NCBI RefSeq assembly: GCF_964355755.1
Contig: NC_092673.1
Coordinates: 10,981,001 to 11,045,000, forward strand
DNA from: Antedon mediterranea
Taxonomy: Eukaryota; Echinodermata; Crinoidea; Comatulida; Antedonidae
Reading direction: 5' to 3'
DNA length: 64,000 nt
The first letter of the stretch is position 1; each line of letters begins with the position of its first letter. The translations under genes and the position numbers were made by a program. This document shows positions 1 through 11,232 of this stretch, in pieces. The notes below the pieces were generated by a model that worked only from the letters and a program-made list of their open reading frames with translations, was not told the origin of the DNA and did no database searches.

Positions 1-446
1 TACAATTACTGCGCATGTCTATTCATAAAATAAATTCTCCTTAGTCGGGCGCATGTACATTTACAGATAACGCGATTTACAACTACTCGCCTGTACAATT
101 AATAAGCCTCCTAACGGAAAACTTGTTTTAATTTATTCGAGTGACGCGAAAAACATCGCTGATGGCAAGTAACGCTACATCGCTGTCATTTATTATAGGC
201 TGGTGAAGACGGCGGCGAAGTCGTCGTCATTACGTCCGTCCGATATTGATTAGGCCTACACTTTAATAATATAAACAAATAACCACATTTCATACATTTC
301 TAGCCCTCTTTGAACTTTAAAGTAAGTTGTGTTATTAGCCGATTTTGGGGGTCGACTTATATTCAGGTCATACCAAAATCAACGATATTCTAGGCCAAAG
401 TTGGGGGTCGACTTATACTTGGGGTCGACCTATACTCCGGAAAATA
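1..446. other. Non-coding flank with a short direct repeat
   Basis: No gene is recognisable. At about 345-440 the motif 'gggggtcgacttata' occurs twice, followed by a third related copy ending in 'ctccggaaaat'. This looks like the terminal piece of an old DNA transposon, but no matching second end is visible, so I do not name it. Confidence 0.3.
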
Positions 447-617
447 TGGTATATGACACAAAATAGACAGAATTTAGCACTAACAACATATCATATTCTT
501 CAGTTCAGGTCATAATGCCATAATTATTTTCTGTGTGCAACATTCTAACGTATGACGTGCACGTGGCGTTTGTCGAGCGGATAACTAACTCGTCAAAGTG
601 ACGAGTTTCATGTCTAG
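447..617 (+). mobile_element. Helitron-like element, 3' terminal fragment
   Basis: This stretch is nearly identical to 17530-17700 and to 22505-22675. It ends in a perfect hairpin (AACTCGTCA-AAG-TGACGAGTT, 587-607), a short spacer, and CTAG (614-617) followed by host T. A subterminal hairpin plus a CTRR end followed by T is the signature of a Helitron 3' end. No Rep/helicase coding is present, so it is a non-autonomous or truncated copy. Confidence 0.6.
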
Positions 618-1783
618 TTCTTCTTTCTTTCCCGGATTTTTGTGACCAGCATATCCCCTATTAATTGTGAACATAAGATTGTATAACTTTGTCAAAAGAT
701 TTAGCTGTAGATGTGCAAGAAACTTCGTTATATGACGTTAGAGTCGCGCAGCGTAAGTTACGCTCGATTTTATGAATTTCAATGATTGATCATAGATTAT
801 AAACCAAAAGAAGTTACGCGCGCACGCGCATTTAAAATTTCAAAATGCGCAAAATCAATTTCTAATCAACTTTCTACGCCGATCATGACATTTTGAGCAT
901 GTCAAAAATTCCCACGCGCGCGAAAAAAATTACGCGTAAGGTGCGCACAGAGCATGAAAATCATGTGTTTTTCTCTTGAATTATGATTTTACAGTCTTTC
1001 CTAGTTATTTTAAAAAAGATTGACATCATTTCAAATTAAAATGACGTCATACGAACACGTTGATTTGGACAATTTGCGCGCGTTTTAGTTGCAAAAGTGA
1101 CAACATATTGTCAAAATTATGCCTATTTTTAATCTATTATAGCTTCTCAGGATCATCCATGACCCCCAATTTTTTTAATTTAATATGTAAGCAGATATAT
1201 TGTAGATATGAATTCATGCACAATCTTTACCCCTCGGATGTTATGACGTCATCGTATGGCCACACAAATGTAAAATATAGGATTTTTTACACTTTCGTTA
1301 TTGCTCATCACATTAAATAGAGCGCATCTCGCTTATACGTATTCCATTTCCACAGATATTTAAATACTCTTTAGGTCAATTAACTATGTTTCACATGCGT
1401 TAACAATATTTAAATTTTTATGACGTCATCATGTATAAAAATGTAAATAACGTGGGTCCCCTATTTTCATCTTACAGTAAATTTCAATCTGAAATTCTTG
1501 TAAAACATGCCATTTTTAATCCACAAAAAGTTTGCTCTTGATATGACTTAAATTTTCACAAAGTGTCAAAACAAAATTATGCTTGGTTTTTAGTCTATGA
1601 GCAATCATAAAAAATCATAAAATCGCGCGTAAGTCACGTTGCGCAACTCTGACGTCATTCAAAATAGGAGGTGCACAACTTCACGTAAATGCCCATATGT
1701 TGACAAAGTTATGAAATGTTATGTTTACAAGTTTTTGAGATACGCGAGACACAAAAATGGAGGAGAAAGAAAGAAGAATAATA
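618..1783. mobile_element. Helitron-like units, one + and one - fragment, fused
   Basis: 618-1497 follows the + orientation of the family body, from the pyrimidine-rich start after CTAG through the 'atggccacac' and 'tgacgtcatcatg' blocks. From about 1498 the sequence switches to the reverse complement of the family's 5' half and runs to a pyrimidine-rich 5' end near 1783. The junction implies an inversion or the insertion of one truncated copy in another. No ORF here is credible; the short ORFs are shadows of repeat DNA. Confidence 0.5.
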
Positions 1784-4040
1784 CTAGACATGAAACTCGT
1801 CACTTTGACGAGTTAGTTATCAGCACCACGACAAACGCCACGTGCACGTCATACGTTGGAATATTGCACACAGTAAAGATTATGGCATTATGACAAGAAC
1901 TGAAGAATATGATATGCTCTTAGTGCTGAATTCTGTCAATTTTGTGTCATATAGTATATACATGCAAACAGTATAATCTGTATACATATTACATACAGTG
2001 TAGAATAGGTGAAATTACGGGACCCGCCATTTATTCCAATTTTTAACATGGCGACGGTATCAAAATGAAACAATTAGATAGCAATTTCAGAAAGAAATTA
2101 TCTCAGGAACAACATATTAACATGTAGAAGAAATTTGAATACGTAAAATATAGATGCGCACCCTTTTAAATATGTGACCCAGGTTATTTACATTTTTAGA
2201 CATGATGACGTCATAAAAATTAAAAATTTTTAACTCATGCGTAAGATAGTTGATTGACCTAGACAATATTAAAATCTTGGAAAAAAAGGAATACAGATAG
2301 GCGTGATGCGCTCCATTGAATATGATGAGCAATAACGAAAGAGACAAAAATCCTATATTTTACATTCGTGTGGCCATACGATGATGTCACCATGTCCAGT
2401 TAGCCATATTGATTCATGATTCGATATCTACAACTCATCAACTTCCAGAATATGTAATTAAAAAAAAGTTCACCTCGTTGTTTAGAATCTGTCGCCCGTA
2501 TTCTTAAACCGGACTTAAGTCTTAGTTTGAGCTAAAACTAAAAAAATGACGTCATTTTAATTCATAAACCGAACTTCAACTAAATCACCGACTAAATCAG
2601 GTCAACCTCGACTTAATCGAGACGGATTTTGATCGATTTTTTTAGTCCTGGAGGGGGCAGGCTAAATGGTCGACTAAATGGTTTTTAAACGATGTTTATA
2701 AAAAACGTAACAGTCATTGAGTTGTTATATTGGCCAGATATTGAAGAATGAAATATCTATATTTATATTAGCTTAATTAAATATACATTGGTATAAGTTA
2801 TAATAATGAAAATCATCTTTATTTACAACTGTATACAAATTACATTATTTTCTTCGCGCAAGTCCGACTTGAACTACGTCACGCCATAGCGACAATGGGA
2901 GATGCGGCAATTCACCACGCGATGGAATGTTTAGGGGGCCTAGCGCTTTCTTGTCACGCTAGGAAGTGCGTGGTTCGTCGCGATCATACTTTGTTGGAGG
3001 CCTAGAAAATATGAAAGTTACCGTACCGCCATGGTTCCTAAATATATTTTGAAGATTTTGTTTGTTGTTAATCAAAAGTACTTCACTGTTAAAGTAATAC
3101 TGATCTTGTTCTAATAATTAACGATTAAAATTATTTTTCATTAATATAGTCCTGATGCGTAAAAAGTTTTGTAAGAAAATGGAAAGTGATATCAATGCGC
3201 AAAATGTCGTCTGCTTCTCAAATACTCTCTTTTCATTGGCCAATGTTTAGCCTTTGTTACCCAGACGTGTGCAACTCGACTAAAACCTCGACTTCATTAA
3301 GTCGAACTGCAAACTTCGACTACTTCGTTTTTTAATCGAATTTAAAGTAATAGCTCGAACTACGACTTTTTCAAGTCGAACTTTGAACTACGACTAAAGT
3401 CCGGTTTAAGAATACGGGCGTTAGACTGTTTAAAAAAAGGCATAATTTTTCCAATTTTTAAACTTTTTCATCAAAAACGTACGTAAATTATCCAATTCAA
3501 CGTGCCCGTATGACGTAGTTTTAAGTCGAAATTGTTTAAAAGTTGGTAAAATTACTAGAAAAGGCTGAAAAAACATAAATCACGCAAAAAAAATTGTTTT
3601 CAACGCTACGTTCGCACCATGCGTTAAAAAAAATGCGCGTGCGTGGGAATTTTTTACATGCTCAAAAATGACATGAAACGCATAGAAAATTTATTAGAAA
3701 TTTATTTTTCGCATTTCAAAATTTTAAACGCGCGTGCGCGCGTAACTTCGTGTGAAACATGCCATTTTTTTTCCACAGTCAGCTAGCGCAAGATTTAAAT
3801 TAAACTTTTGATAAGTTTCAATTTACGTTGTTATATGGTTTTAGATATATTATGTTAAAAACGCGAAATTCATAAAAACATGCGTAAGTAATTACGTTGC
3901 GCATTTCTGACGTCATTCACAATAGCAGGTGCACAACTTCATGTGAATGCCCACATGTTGACAAAGTTATAAAATGTTATGTTTACACGTTTTTGAGATA
4001 CGCGTGACACAAAAATGACAGAAAGAAAGAAGAATACAGA
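1784..4040 (-). mobile_element. Helitron-like unit, minus orientation, interrupted by a TIR element
   Basis: Read on the minus strand, the unit ends at CTAG (1784-1787), preceded by the 21-bp hairpin at about 1794-1814. The body contains the same blocks as the + array at 16.4-25.6 kb, including the GC-rich alternating 'acgcgcgcacgcgc' tract and TGACGTCA octamers. It is split by the 928-bp TIR element at 2493-3420: the sequence flanking that insert aligns with one continuous stretch of other copies (for example near 19620-19680). Confidence 0.55.
2493..3420. mobile_element. DNA transposon with 24-bp terminal inverted repeats, superfamily unknown
   Basis: The left end, beginning CGCCCGTATTCTTAAACC (2493-2516), is the exact inverted match of the right end (3397-3420). 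The interior is 928 bp in total, has no transposase ORF, and near its ends carries many short 'cgactaaat' and 'gtcgaact' repeats, a possible transposase-binding region. It sits inside a Helitron-like unit and is therefore younger than it. A clean target-site duplication is not obvious, so the superfamily is left open. Confidence 0.65.
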
Positions 4041-5084
4041 CTAGATTTGAACTCGTCACTTTGACGAGTTCTGGTTATCCACGCAAACGCAACATGCACA
4101 TACTTAACCATATGAACCTCGACAATAATTATGCCATCCTATGACATGAAATAAATATGTTTACAGTGCTGAATTGTACCTATTATGTAGCATACATCAT
4201 ATTACAGTATTTTACAGAATAAACTGTATATGTTATACAGTGTAGCATAGACAAAATTACGAGACCCATCTTTTAAATCCAATTATTAACACGATGACGT
4301 CATCAAATTGACATATAAAGATAACAATTTTAGAAGATAATTATCTAAATAATTACATTAAAACAAATTTGCGCTCTATTTAATGTGATGAGCAATAACG
4401 AAAGAGTAAAAAATCCTCTATTTTACATTCGTGTGGCCATACGATGCCGTCATAACATCCGAGAGGTAAAAATTCTGCATGAATTCATATCTACAACATA
4501 TCTGCTTACATATTAAATTTAAAAAATTGGGGGTCGTGGATGATCCTGAGGAGCTATAATAGATTCAAAATGGGCATTATTTTGACAATATTTGTAACTT
4601 TTTCAACTAAAACGCGCGCAAATGGTCTAAATCAACGTGCTCGTATGACGTCATTTTAATTTGAAATGATGTAAATCTTTTTTTAAATGACTAAGAAAGG
4701 CTGTAAAATCATAATTCAAGAAAAAAACACATGATTTTTATGCTCCGTGCGCACCTTACGCGTAATGTTTGCGTTTGGGAATGTTTACGCTTTTTAATCC
4801 ATAGAAATTTCGCCCTTGATATGACTTAAATTTTCACCAAGTGTCAATAAAAAATGACTTTTGGTTTATAATCTATGATCAATCATTGAAATTCATAAAA
4901 TCGCGCGTAACTTACGCTGCGCGACTCTAACGTCATATAACGAAGTTTCTTGCACATCTACAGCTACAGGTCAATCTTTTGACAAAGTTATACAAAGTTA
5001 CGTTCACAAGCAATAGGGGATATGCGACACACAAAAATCCGGGAAAGAAAGAAGAATAACAAAGAAGATGAAAAAAAAGATATT
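4041..5084 (-). mobile_element. Helitron-like unit, minus orientation
   Basis: The minus-strand 3' end is CTAG at 4041-4044 with the hairpin at about 4050-4070. The body matches the + array copies, for example the 'ttaacacgatgacgtcatc' and 'atggccatacgatg' blocks. The 5' side runs into a pyrimidine-rich stretch (purine-rich on +) and then the hairpin array at 5085. It abuts the previous minus unit tail-to-head. Confidence 0.55.
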
Positions 5085-5575
5085 TACAATCACATGGGTT
5101 ATCCTGCAACTAAGTTGCAGATAACCAAAAAGAAAAAAAAAAAAAAAAGATCCTGACAATAACAAGGGGTTATCCGCCAAGTGCGAATAACCAAAAAAAA
5201 AGATGATGAAACAGGATAACCAAAAATATTGATCCCATACAATAACAAAGGAGTTATTTAAAATTTTAAACGCGCGTTCGCGCGTAACTTCGTGTGAAAC
5301 ATGCCAATTTTTTTCCACAGTCAGCTAGCGCAAGATTTAAATTAAACTTTTGTTAAGTTTCAATTTACGTTGTTATATGGTTTTCGATATAATTATGAAA
5401 CAGGACGATTACAAGGAGTTATCCGCTACTAAGCGGATAACGAATAAAGATGAAAAGGATTTTTACAATCACAAGGGTTATCCGCAACTTTACAAGTTGC
5501 GGATAACCAAAAATATTGATCCCATACAATAACAAGGAGTTATCCGCCAAGTGCGGATAACTAATAATAAATGCG
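5085..5575 (-). repeat. Array of GTTATCCGC...GCGGATAAC hairpin cassettes
   Basis: Five stem-loops occur in order: 5097-5126, 5168-5192, 5418-5441, 5476-5508 and 5538-5562. Stems share GTTATCC(GC) but loops differ. Each hairpin is adjacent to a 'CCTTGT-N-ATYGT'-like stretch (read on the minus strand), giving a period of about 60 bp for the last three. About 5253-5395 is a duplicated fragment of the neighbouring Helitron-like body (matching about 3718-3850). Related arrays lie at 16274-16366 and 17703-17795. Confidence 0.7.
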
Positions 5576-5952
5576 TTATTGCTATGTAATTCAATGTCTG
5601 ATGTATGATACCATCTTGGCTGCCAGAGGCGCTTGACAGTGTTACTCCCATTCTGCTTCTAAAATCTTGCTTTTTGGGTTCCAAGTACACATTTTGAGAG
5701 TGATTTTACTCCCAATATTGTTATCAGCACTTACAACTATTGTATTGTATCTTTTTTTTTCTTATTTTTATCAGCTAAGCTAGGCCCAATCTAGCTGTGT
5801 GCATGCTATTGTCTTAGCAATGTTCAGTGAAGCAAAGCCTATTGTTGCCTTAGAACTTTGGGACAGCATAGCATAGGAGATTTGTTTACAGGGCCTAGAG
5901 TCGGTGTATGTGTGATATTATTATTATAATCTACCATTGTTGCGAGTAAACT
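5576..5952. other. No recognisable gene; possibly LINE 5' leader
   Basis: No coding, RNA or repeat signature is recognised. Its position directly upstream of the LINE ORF makes a 5' untranslated leader possible, but nothing in the sequence proves this. Confidence 0.25.
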
Positions 5953-6892
5953 ATGTTGACCTATAACTATAGCTACTCAAAGCTACTTAACCTGAGACAA
6001 TATGCTGGAAAAATTACTACTGCGGTTGGAAGTGTTTTGAAAGACTTGGGAATTTTCCATTATAGAGGTACCCGTGGTGGACGCAAGTCAAAATTACACA
6101 CAAAGAGTAATAAAAATATAGATTTCAAAAACCTTTCTAACATAAACAAGAAAGTACAAGAAGCAGTTGGGAAACAAAAGCCTGCAAAATATTTTAATTG
6201 GCGAGCAGGACAGATTAATGTTAATACCTGCTCAGATGACTTCTTACCTACATGAAACCCTCATTCAAATTAAAGCAGAAAACCTTGACACCGTGTGTAT
6301 GCAGGAAGTGAGACGGATTGGTACCGGTGCAATCTCACATGAGGGCTACAATGTATACTGGACTGGATTGAAAATCAAAAAGATGTATGGGGTTGCTATT
6401 GCCATTAAACAGTCACCCCATATCAAAGTGTCTAATGTTCATTATGTATATGAACGTCTAATGGCAATAGACGTCACAATAAAAAACTGTAAATTAAGAA
6501 TTGTGTCTGCGTACTCTCCTACGGAATCCGGTTCAGAATCATCAAAGGATATTTTCTATATGCAAAACTCTCCCAAAGTAAAGTCGAGAACAACACAAAA
6601 CTCTTACTGATGGGAGACTTTAATGCAACATCAACAATAACAACCAGAAAATCACTCTTTGATGGAAACCTACATAGATTTCAAGACACAGATGACATTG
6701 GTAACGACAATGGCACAAGACTCATCAACTACTGCTCTGACTTCAAGCTATGCATACTGAACACCTGGTTTGAACATCCAAACGTTTATCCGATCACTTG
6801 GCATAGCAACGATGGTGTTACAAAGAAAACACTAGACTACAACATATGTGATCACTGGTTGAGGAAGTATGTTACTGACACAAGAGTCTATA
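5953..6892 (+). pseudogene. Non-LTR retrotransposon (LINE A), 5' half: N-terminal region and AP endonuclease
   Basis: Three overlapping reading frames (5953-6255, 6167-6610, 6610-6907) together cover a LINE N-terminus and an apurinic/apyrimidinic-type endonuclease, so there are frameshifts near 6167-6255 and at 6610. Endonuclease signatures are visible: 'CMQEVRRIG' (the metal-binding Glu block), 'RIVSAYSPT', 'MGDFNAT' and 'TWHSNDG...LDY'. The final block is cut by the BEL insertion. The closing 'SDHR' block lies beyond the insertion at about 11817. Endonucleases of this type nick target DNA to prime reverse transcription. Overall similarity suggests an RTE-like clade, at low certainty. Confidence 0.8.
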
Positions 6893-6897
6893 ACAAC
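6893..6897. other. Target-site duplication ACAAC (left) of the BEL element
   Basis: ACAAC directly precedes the 5' LTR and is repeated at 11797-11801 directly after the 3' LTR. Five base pairs is typical for BEL/Pao integrases. Confidence 0.9.
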
Positions 6898-7320
6898 TGT
6901 AAAGTTTGACTTTATATCTTGTTTAATGGTTTAGCGCCCTCTCTAGTTATAGATAATAAGAGTTGGTCAGAGGTCATGTTTACCATGTGAATCTTTGAAT
7001 TGGTGATTGATACGCACATCTTAAGAGAATTCCCGTGAAATACAACCTTAATGTAGACGTAATAGTGTAAGTTCTTTGAGTAGTGCATTCACTGTATAGC
7101 ACCTTGATATTATTATATACTGTAGCTCTAAGGAGTTTTTTGTCTAGTTTGCTTTTGGTAACTTTACAGTGGTGTAGGCCTAGGCCTAGCTTTGTTTTAG
7201 GCTTAGCCTTTAGATGCATGTGTTTATGTAATTTGTTATTGTTGCAGATTTCGAACATCTGATCATTGTTGAATTAAAGTTGTTTGGAAACGTTAACGTG
7301 TGACACGGGTCTTCTTTACA
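6898..7320 (+). repeat. BEL/Pao element, 5' LTR (423 bp)
   Basis: The repeat begins TGTAAAGTTT and ends CTTCTTTACA, and the same 423 bp recur at 11374-11796. I see no difference between the two by eye, which implies recent integration. It contains several 'taggcctagg' motifs. The minus-strand 92-residue ORFs seen in both LTRs are shadows. Confidence 0.93.
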
Positions 7321-7524
7321 TTCGAAATACTGTGTTCTACGTGCACAGTGAGAAGTGACAGCACTCTGCTGACCTGTTTATGAACCTGCTCATCACGCAC
7401 TCAAGTTACCGTTCTTTCGGTGTGATACCAATATTTGACTGCGCCAGGAGCTACATCCTTGTATTACTGTATACACAGAACTGTATTCACTTGAATCACC
7501 GACTTTAATTTTATTCTATAAAAC

Positions 7525-10500
7525 ATGGCTGACCCCGATTATAAGAAATTGAGACGTATTGCCAAGGGACGTTTTACAAGAATTTGTAATTCTATCGTCG
7601 CCGCAATTGACCAGAATAAAACAATAGAATATGTACATATGCTGAATGCTGACTTGAAGGAAGCCTGGAAATCAGTAAACGATCGACATGAATCAGTAGT
7701 TTTACAGTCTGCAAAGGACGAAGAGGAGAATGAGAATTGGATTGGCCAACTAGAGAAGACATATGATGAAGTAAGAGAAATGATACTTAGACACAAAACA
7801 CGCATTAATGAACAGCACATAGATTCTGAGGCAATTGACAGAAGGCATCTGCAGGAGGAAGAAGTCCAAATATCAGCAATGAGAGCGAAAAACGTTCGTA
7901 GCATACAACATGATGATTTTCAACAACTTTGCGATCAGGTAATCCAATTGATTAACAAGAATTCTGTTGAGGGTGTTAAAGCTGCAAGGGCTGACCTTGT
8001 AAAATTGATGGAAGACGTAAAAACTGCACATATGCAATACGTTTCCATGCTTCCCAATGAAGAGGCAATAAATGAAAATCTGTGGCTCCAGTCAGTACGT
8101 GATAAGTACGGCGAGACCAGTAGTGCTGTTGCTATATTTTTGGAGCACCTCGACAAAAGCAAAACTCAGAAGACAGTAGATGAAAAGAGAAAAGGCGGTA
8201 TACAATTGGAAAAAATGCGATTGCCAACCTTTGACGGAGATGTAAGGGCCTACCCTAGATTCAAAACAGACTTTCTAAAATTCATTTTGCCTGAGACCAC
8301 AAGGGATCAAGCAGCATTCGTTTTGCGGAAATCTCTTGGAGAAAAACCTCTACAAGTTGTAGGCGCCGTAGATGATGATATCAACGAAATATGGAAGCGA
8401 TTGGATGAGCGGTATGGCGACCCAATAAAATTAGCAGATGCCGTTATGCATGACTTTGAAAGTATCGACTCACTCAAAGATGGAGACGACAAAAGATTTG
8501 TTGAGTTTGTCGACATCATCGAGAGAGGTCATAATGACCTACGGAAATTAGGAATGGAGAAGGAAATGTCCAACACCAGAGTGGTTAGTGACATTGAGAG
8601 GAGATTGCCACCTGCTATTCGAAGAGAATGGTCACGGTCATTATATGATGAAAAAGCAGTAATTGATAGAACTGACAGATTTCCTGCGCTTCTTAAATTT
8701 TTAGTGAGGGAAAAGAAAAGTGTAGAATACGAAGTGTCGGGAACGAGATCGAAGCCGTCTTCGCGCTTTACCATTAACACCACAAACGTTGAAGAGAGAA
8801 ACGACGCACCCAAATCTGAAAACAACAAGAACTGCTTAGTCCATGACATGGGCCAGCATACCACGCCTGAATGCCGGGCTTACATTGCAATGAACCTATC
8901 TGACAAAACACAACTTGTTAGGGCCAAGGGTGCATGTTTTGGCTGCCTAGTAAGAGGGCATCGTATAGCTGAATGCAAAAACAAACGACAATGTGGTGTA
9001 TCTGAATGTTCACGCTTACACCACTCAAGCCTACATGACGATAATGTTGGAGACAATAGTCAACCCAAAACAACATTAAATCACCACACGGGGGTCGCCA
9101 CTTCTAAACAAACTGTAGCCTGCCTTTTGCAGTTGATGAGCATAAAGGTGGGAGCTGGGCATATGAATGTCTTGTTTGATGGCTGTGCAACGGCATCTCT
9201 CGTAACAAACAAATCGGCAAGGGCAGCCAAGCTTAAGGGTCAGCCTCTGAAAATTGCCATTACGAAGATTGGAGGACTAACAGAGGAAATAGACAGTTTC
9301 CATTATATTGTACCTCTAATCGACAAACAGGGATCCGTGATCAACATATCTGCATACGGTATTGACCAGATTACGTCAAATATAGAATGCATAGCAGTGC
9401 AGCATGTAGTGGGACTATTCAGTAAAGTCCGATTTGAAGAGATCAAGCGACCAACTGGCCAAGTTGACTTGCTTGTAGGATACGAGTACGCAGGTTATCA
9501 CCCAATAAGAATGGAAGCTGCGGAACATCTACTTTTGCTCGAGAACCGATTTGGAAAATGCTTGGGCGGTTCACATCCAACCCTAAAAGAAAATACAACA
9601 ACGCTTGTAAAGACTGCAGCATTAATACATCATGTTACAACTTGCAGTTTGGATTCATTTATTAAGATGGCAGGAATGGGTGTTCAGTGCAACCCTCAAT
9701 GTGGTAGCTGTCGTTGTGGGAGATGTCCCGTTGGCGCAAAGGAATACACACTGAAGGAAGAAAGGGAATTGGCGTTGATCGAGAAAAATCTCAAATTTTG
9801 TGGTTCTCATTGGATTGCAGAATATCCCTGGGTTAAAGACCCAGCTGAATTGCCAAATAATCGAAACGCCGCACTTTTCGCTCTAAAATCTCTTGAGAAT
9901 AGGTTAAAAAAGGATCCAGAGAAGGCTGTTGCATACAACACGAAAATGAAAAACATGTATAAAATGAAAAAAATTGCCGGCGCTTTAAATGTTCTAACAG
10001 CAAATGACATCAATGAAGCCGAACTCTTGTGGATTATCGAGTGCCAAAAACCAATAATGGACATGCTCATAAACAATGAAAAACGATTCGATGACCAGTA
10101 TGCTAAGCTATCACCTAGAGTACAAGATGATGGTGTGATTGTAGTAGGAGCTCGTGCGCAGAGGCATATTAACTTTAGCTACAACAACCAAGAAGTACCG
10201 CTATTGACAGCAAACCATCAATTTTCGAAACTATATGTTACACATGCACATAATAGGAGTCATTGTGGTGTACAGTCTACCGTATCCCTTGTTCGTTTGA
10301 GGTATTGGATTCTGAATTTACAGAGATTAGCCAAAAGCATCAGACACCATTGTGTTCCTTGTAGGAAGAGAGAGAAAGACATGTCCGGACAACAGATGGG
10401 ACAATTACCTATTGAGCGATTGAAGCCCTCTCCACCATGGTCATTCATCGGTGTTGACTTGTTTGGTCCATTTATAACTCGTGGCGAAGTAAACAAGAGA

Positions 10501-11232
10501 GCAAGAGGAAAAGCTTATGGAATCATATTCACCGGTTTTGTTACTCAAGCCGTATATCTAGACCTCGCCACGGACTACAGCACAACTGGATTTCTACAAG
10601 CATTTCGTAGATTTGTGTCCATAAGAGGATACCCCACTGAGATATACAATCAATTAGTTTCTGCTTCGAAGGAGTTAAAAGGGGTAATTGACGGATGGCA
10701 GGAGAGTGATCTTCATGATTTCGGCATCACCAAAGGTACTACTTGGAAGTTTTCAGCCGCGGATTCTCCCTGGCAAAATGGAGTAACAGAGATACTGAAC
10801 AAAGGTATAAAGAAAGGTATACATCATGCCATTGGTGGACAAGTTCTTCCATTTAACGAATTACAAACCGTGCTATTTGAGGTAGCCAACTTGGTTAACG
10901 AAAGGCCAATTGGGAGACATCCAACCGATCCCGAAGATGGGGCATACTTATGTCCAAATACGATTTTATTGGGACGTGCTACAACCAGAGTACCGAGTGG
11001 ACCATGGAGAGCTACCAATAACATTAGAAACCGTATCGAATTTGTACAAAGCTTAATAAAGTCTTTCTGGGTTAAATGGAACAGAGATTACTTCCCATCA
11101 TTAATAGTTAGACAAAATGGCATCATGAGAAGAGAAATATGCAGATCGGAGATGTCGTGTTGGTGCAGGATAGCAACACCGCCCGTGGGAAATGGAGGAT
11201 GGGATTGGGTTCCAGTGTGTATCCAGACATAA
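7525..11232 (+). CDS. BEL/Pao Gag-protease-integrase polyprotein lacking RT and RNase H
   Basis: This continuous 1235-residue ORF starts 204 bp inside the 5' LTR. In order it has a coiled-coil-rich Gag; a zinc knuckle CX2CX4HX4C near residue 470 followed by the Cys/His cluster typical of BEL; a protease-like region near residue 548 with 'FDGCATASL' instead of a classical DTG; then at about residues 800-830 a direct jump into the region preceding integrase ('LTANDINEAELLWI'). The whole reverse transcriptase and RNase H, about 500 residues in intact relatives, are missing without breaking the frame. Integrase has the His/Cys zinc-binding domain (about 905-950), the first catalytic Asp in 'GVDLFGPF' (about 976) and the Glu in 'QNGVTE' (about 1083). 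The block that should hold the second Asp reads 'IYNQLVSASKEL' with the Asp-Asn-Gly segment absent. The last residues are out of frame; see 11139-11354. Confidence 0.88.
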   Translation: MADPDYKKLRRIAKGRFTRICNSIVAAIDQNKTIEYVHMLNADLKEAWKSVNDRHESVVLQSAKDEEENENWIGQLEKTYDEVREMILRHKTRINEQHIDSEAIDRRHLQEEEVQISAMRAKNVRSIQHDDFQQLCDQVIQLINKNSVEGVKAARADLVKLMEDVKTAHMQYVSMLPNEEAINENLWLQSVRDKYGETSSAVAIFLEHLDKSKTQKTVDEKRKGGIQLEKMRLPTFDGDVRAYPRFKTDFLKFILPETTRDQAAFVLRKSLGEKPLQVVGAVDDDINEIWKRLDERYGDPIKLADAVMHDFESIDSLKDGDDKRFVEFVDIIERGHNDLRKLGMEKEMSNTRVVSDIERRLPPAIRREWSRSLYDEKAVIDRTDRFPALLKFLVREKKSVEYEVSGTRSKPSSRFTINTTNVEERNDAPKSENNKNCLVHDMGQHTTPECRAYIAMNLSDKTQLVRAKGACFGCLVRGHRIAECKNKRQCGVSECSRLHHSSLHDDNVGDNSQPKTTLNHHTGVATSKQTVACLLQLMSIKVGAGHMNVLFDGCATASLVTNKSARAAKLKGQPLKIAITKIGGLTEEIDSFHYIVPLIDKQGSVINISAYGIDQITSNIECIAVQHVVGLFSKVRFEEIKRPTGQVDLLVGYEYAGYHPIRMEAAEHLLLLENRFGKCLGGSHPTLKENTTTLVKTAALIHHVTTCSLDSFIKMAGMGVQCNPQCGSCRCGRCPVGAKEYTLKEERELALIEKNLKFCGSHWIAEYPWVKDPAELPNNRNAALFALKSLENRLKKDPEKAVAYNTKMKNMYKMKKIAGALNVLTANDINEAELLWIIECQKPIMDMLINNEKRFDDQYAKLSPRVQDDGVIVVGARAQRHINFSYNNQEVPLLTANHQFSKLYVTHAHNRSHCGVQSTVSLVRLRYWILNLQRLAKSIRHHCVPCRKREKDMSGQQMGQLPIERLKPSPPWSFIGVDLFGPFITRGEVNKRARGKAYGIIFTGFVTQAVYLDLATDYSTTGFLQAFRRFVSIRGYPTEIYNQLVSASKELKGVIDGWQESDLHDFGITKGTTWKFSAADSPWQNGVTEILNKGIKKGIHHAIGGQVLPFNELQTVLFEVANLVNERPIGRHPTDPEDGAYLCPNTILLGRATTRVPSGPWRATNNIRNRIEFVQSLIKSFWVKWNRDYFPSLIVRQNGIMRREICRSEMSCWCRIATPPVGNGGWDWVPVCIQT

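Noticed and set aside
1060-1320. 86-residue ORF and other ORFs in 0-5 kb and 16-25 kb
   Set aside because: They fall inside non-coding Helitron-like repeats and are not conserved between copies.
5085-5575. CRISPR-like array
   Set aside because: The repeats are imperfect hairpins, spacers are not unique, there are no cas genes and the DNA is eukaryotic.
6980-7258. A 92-residue minus ORF repeated identically at 11456-11734
   Set aside because: It lies wholly inside the LTRs; identity is explained by the LTR pair, and nothing suggests an antisense gene.
7539-8864. Minus-strand ORFs of 70-121 residues under the BEL polyprotein
   Set aside because: Low-complexity Ser/Leu-rich shadows of a strongly coding + strand.
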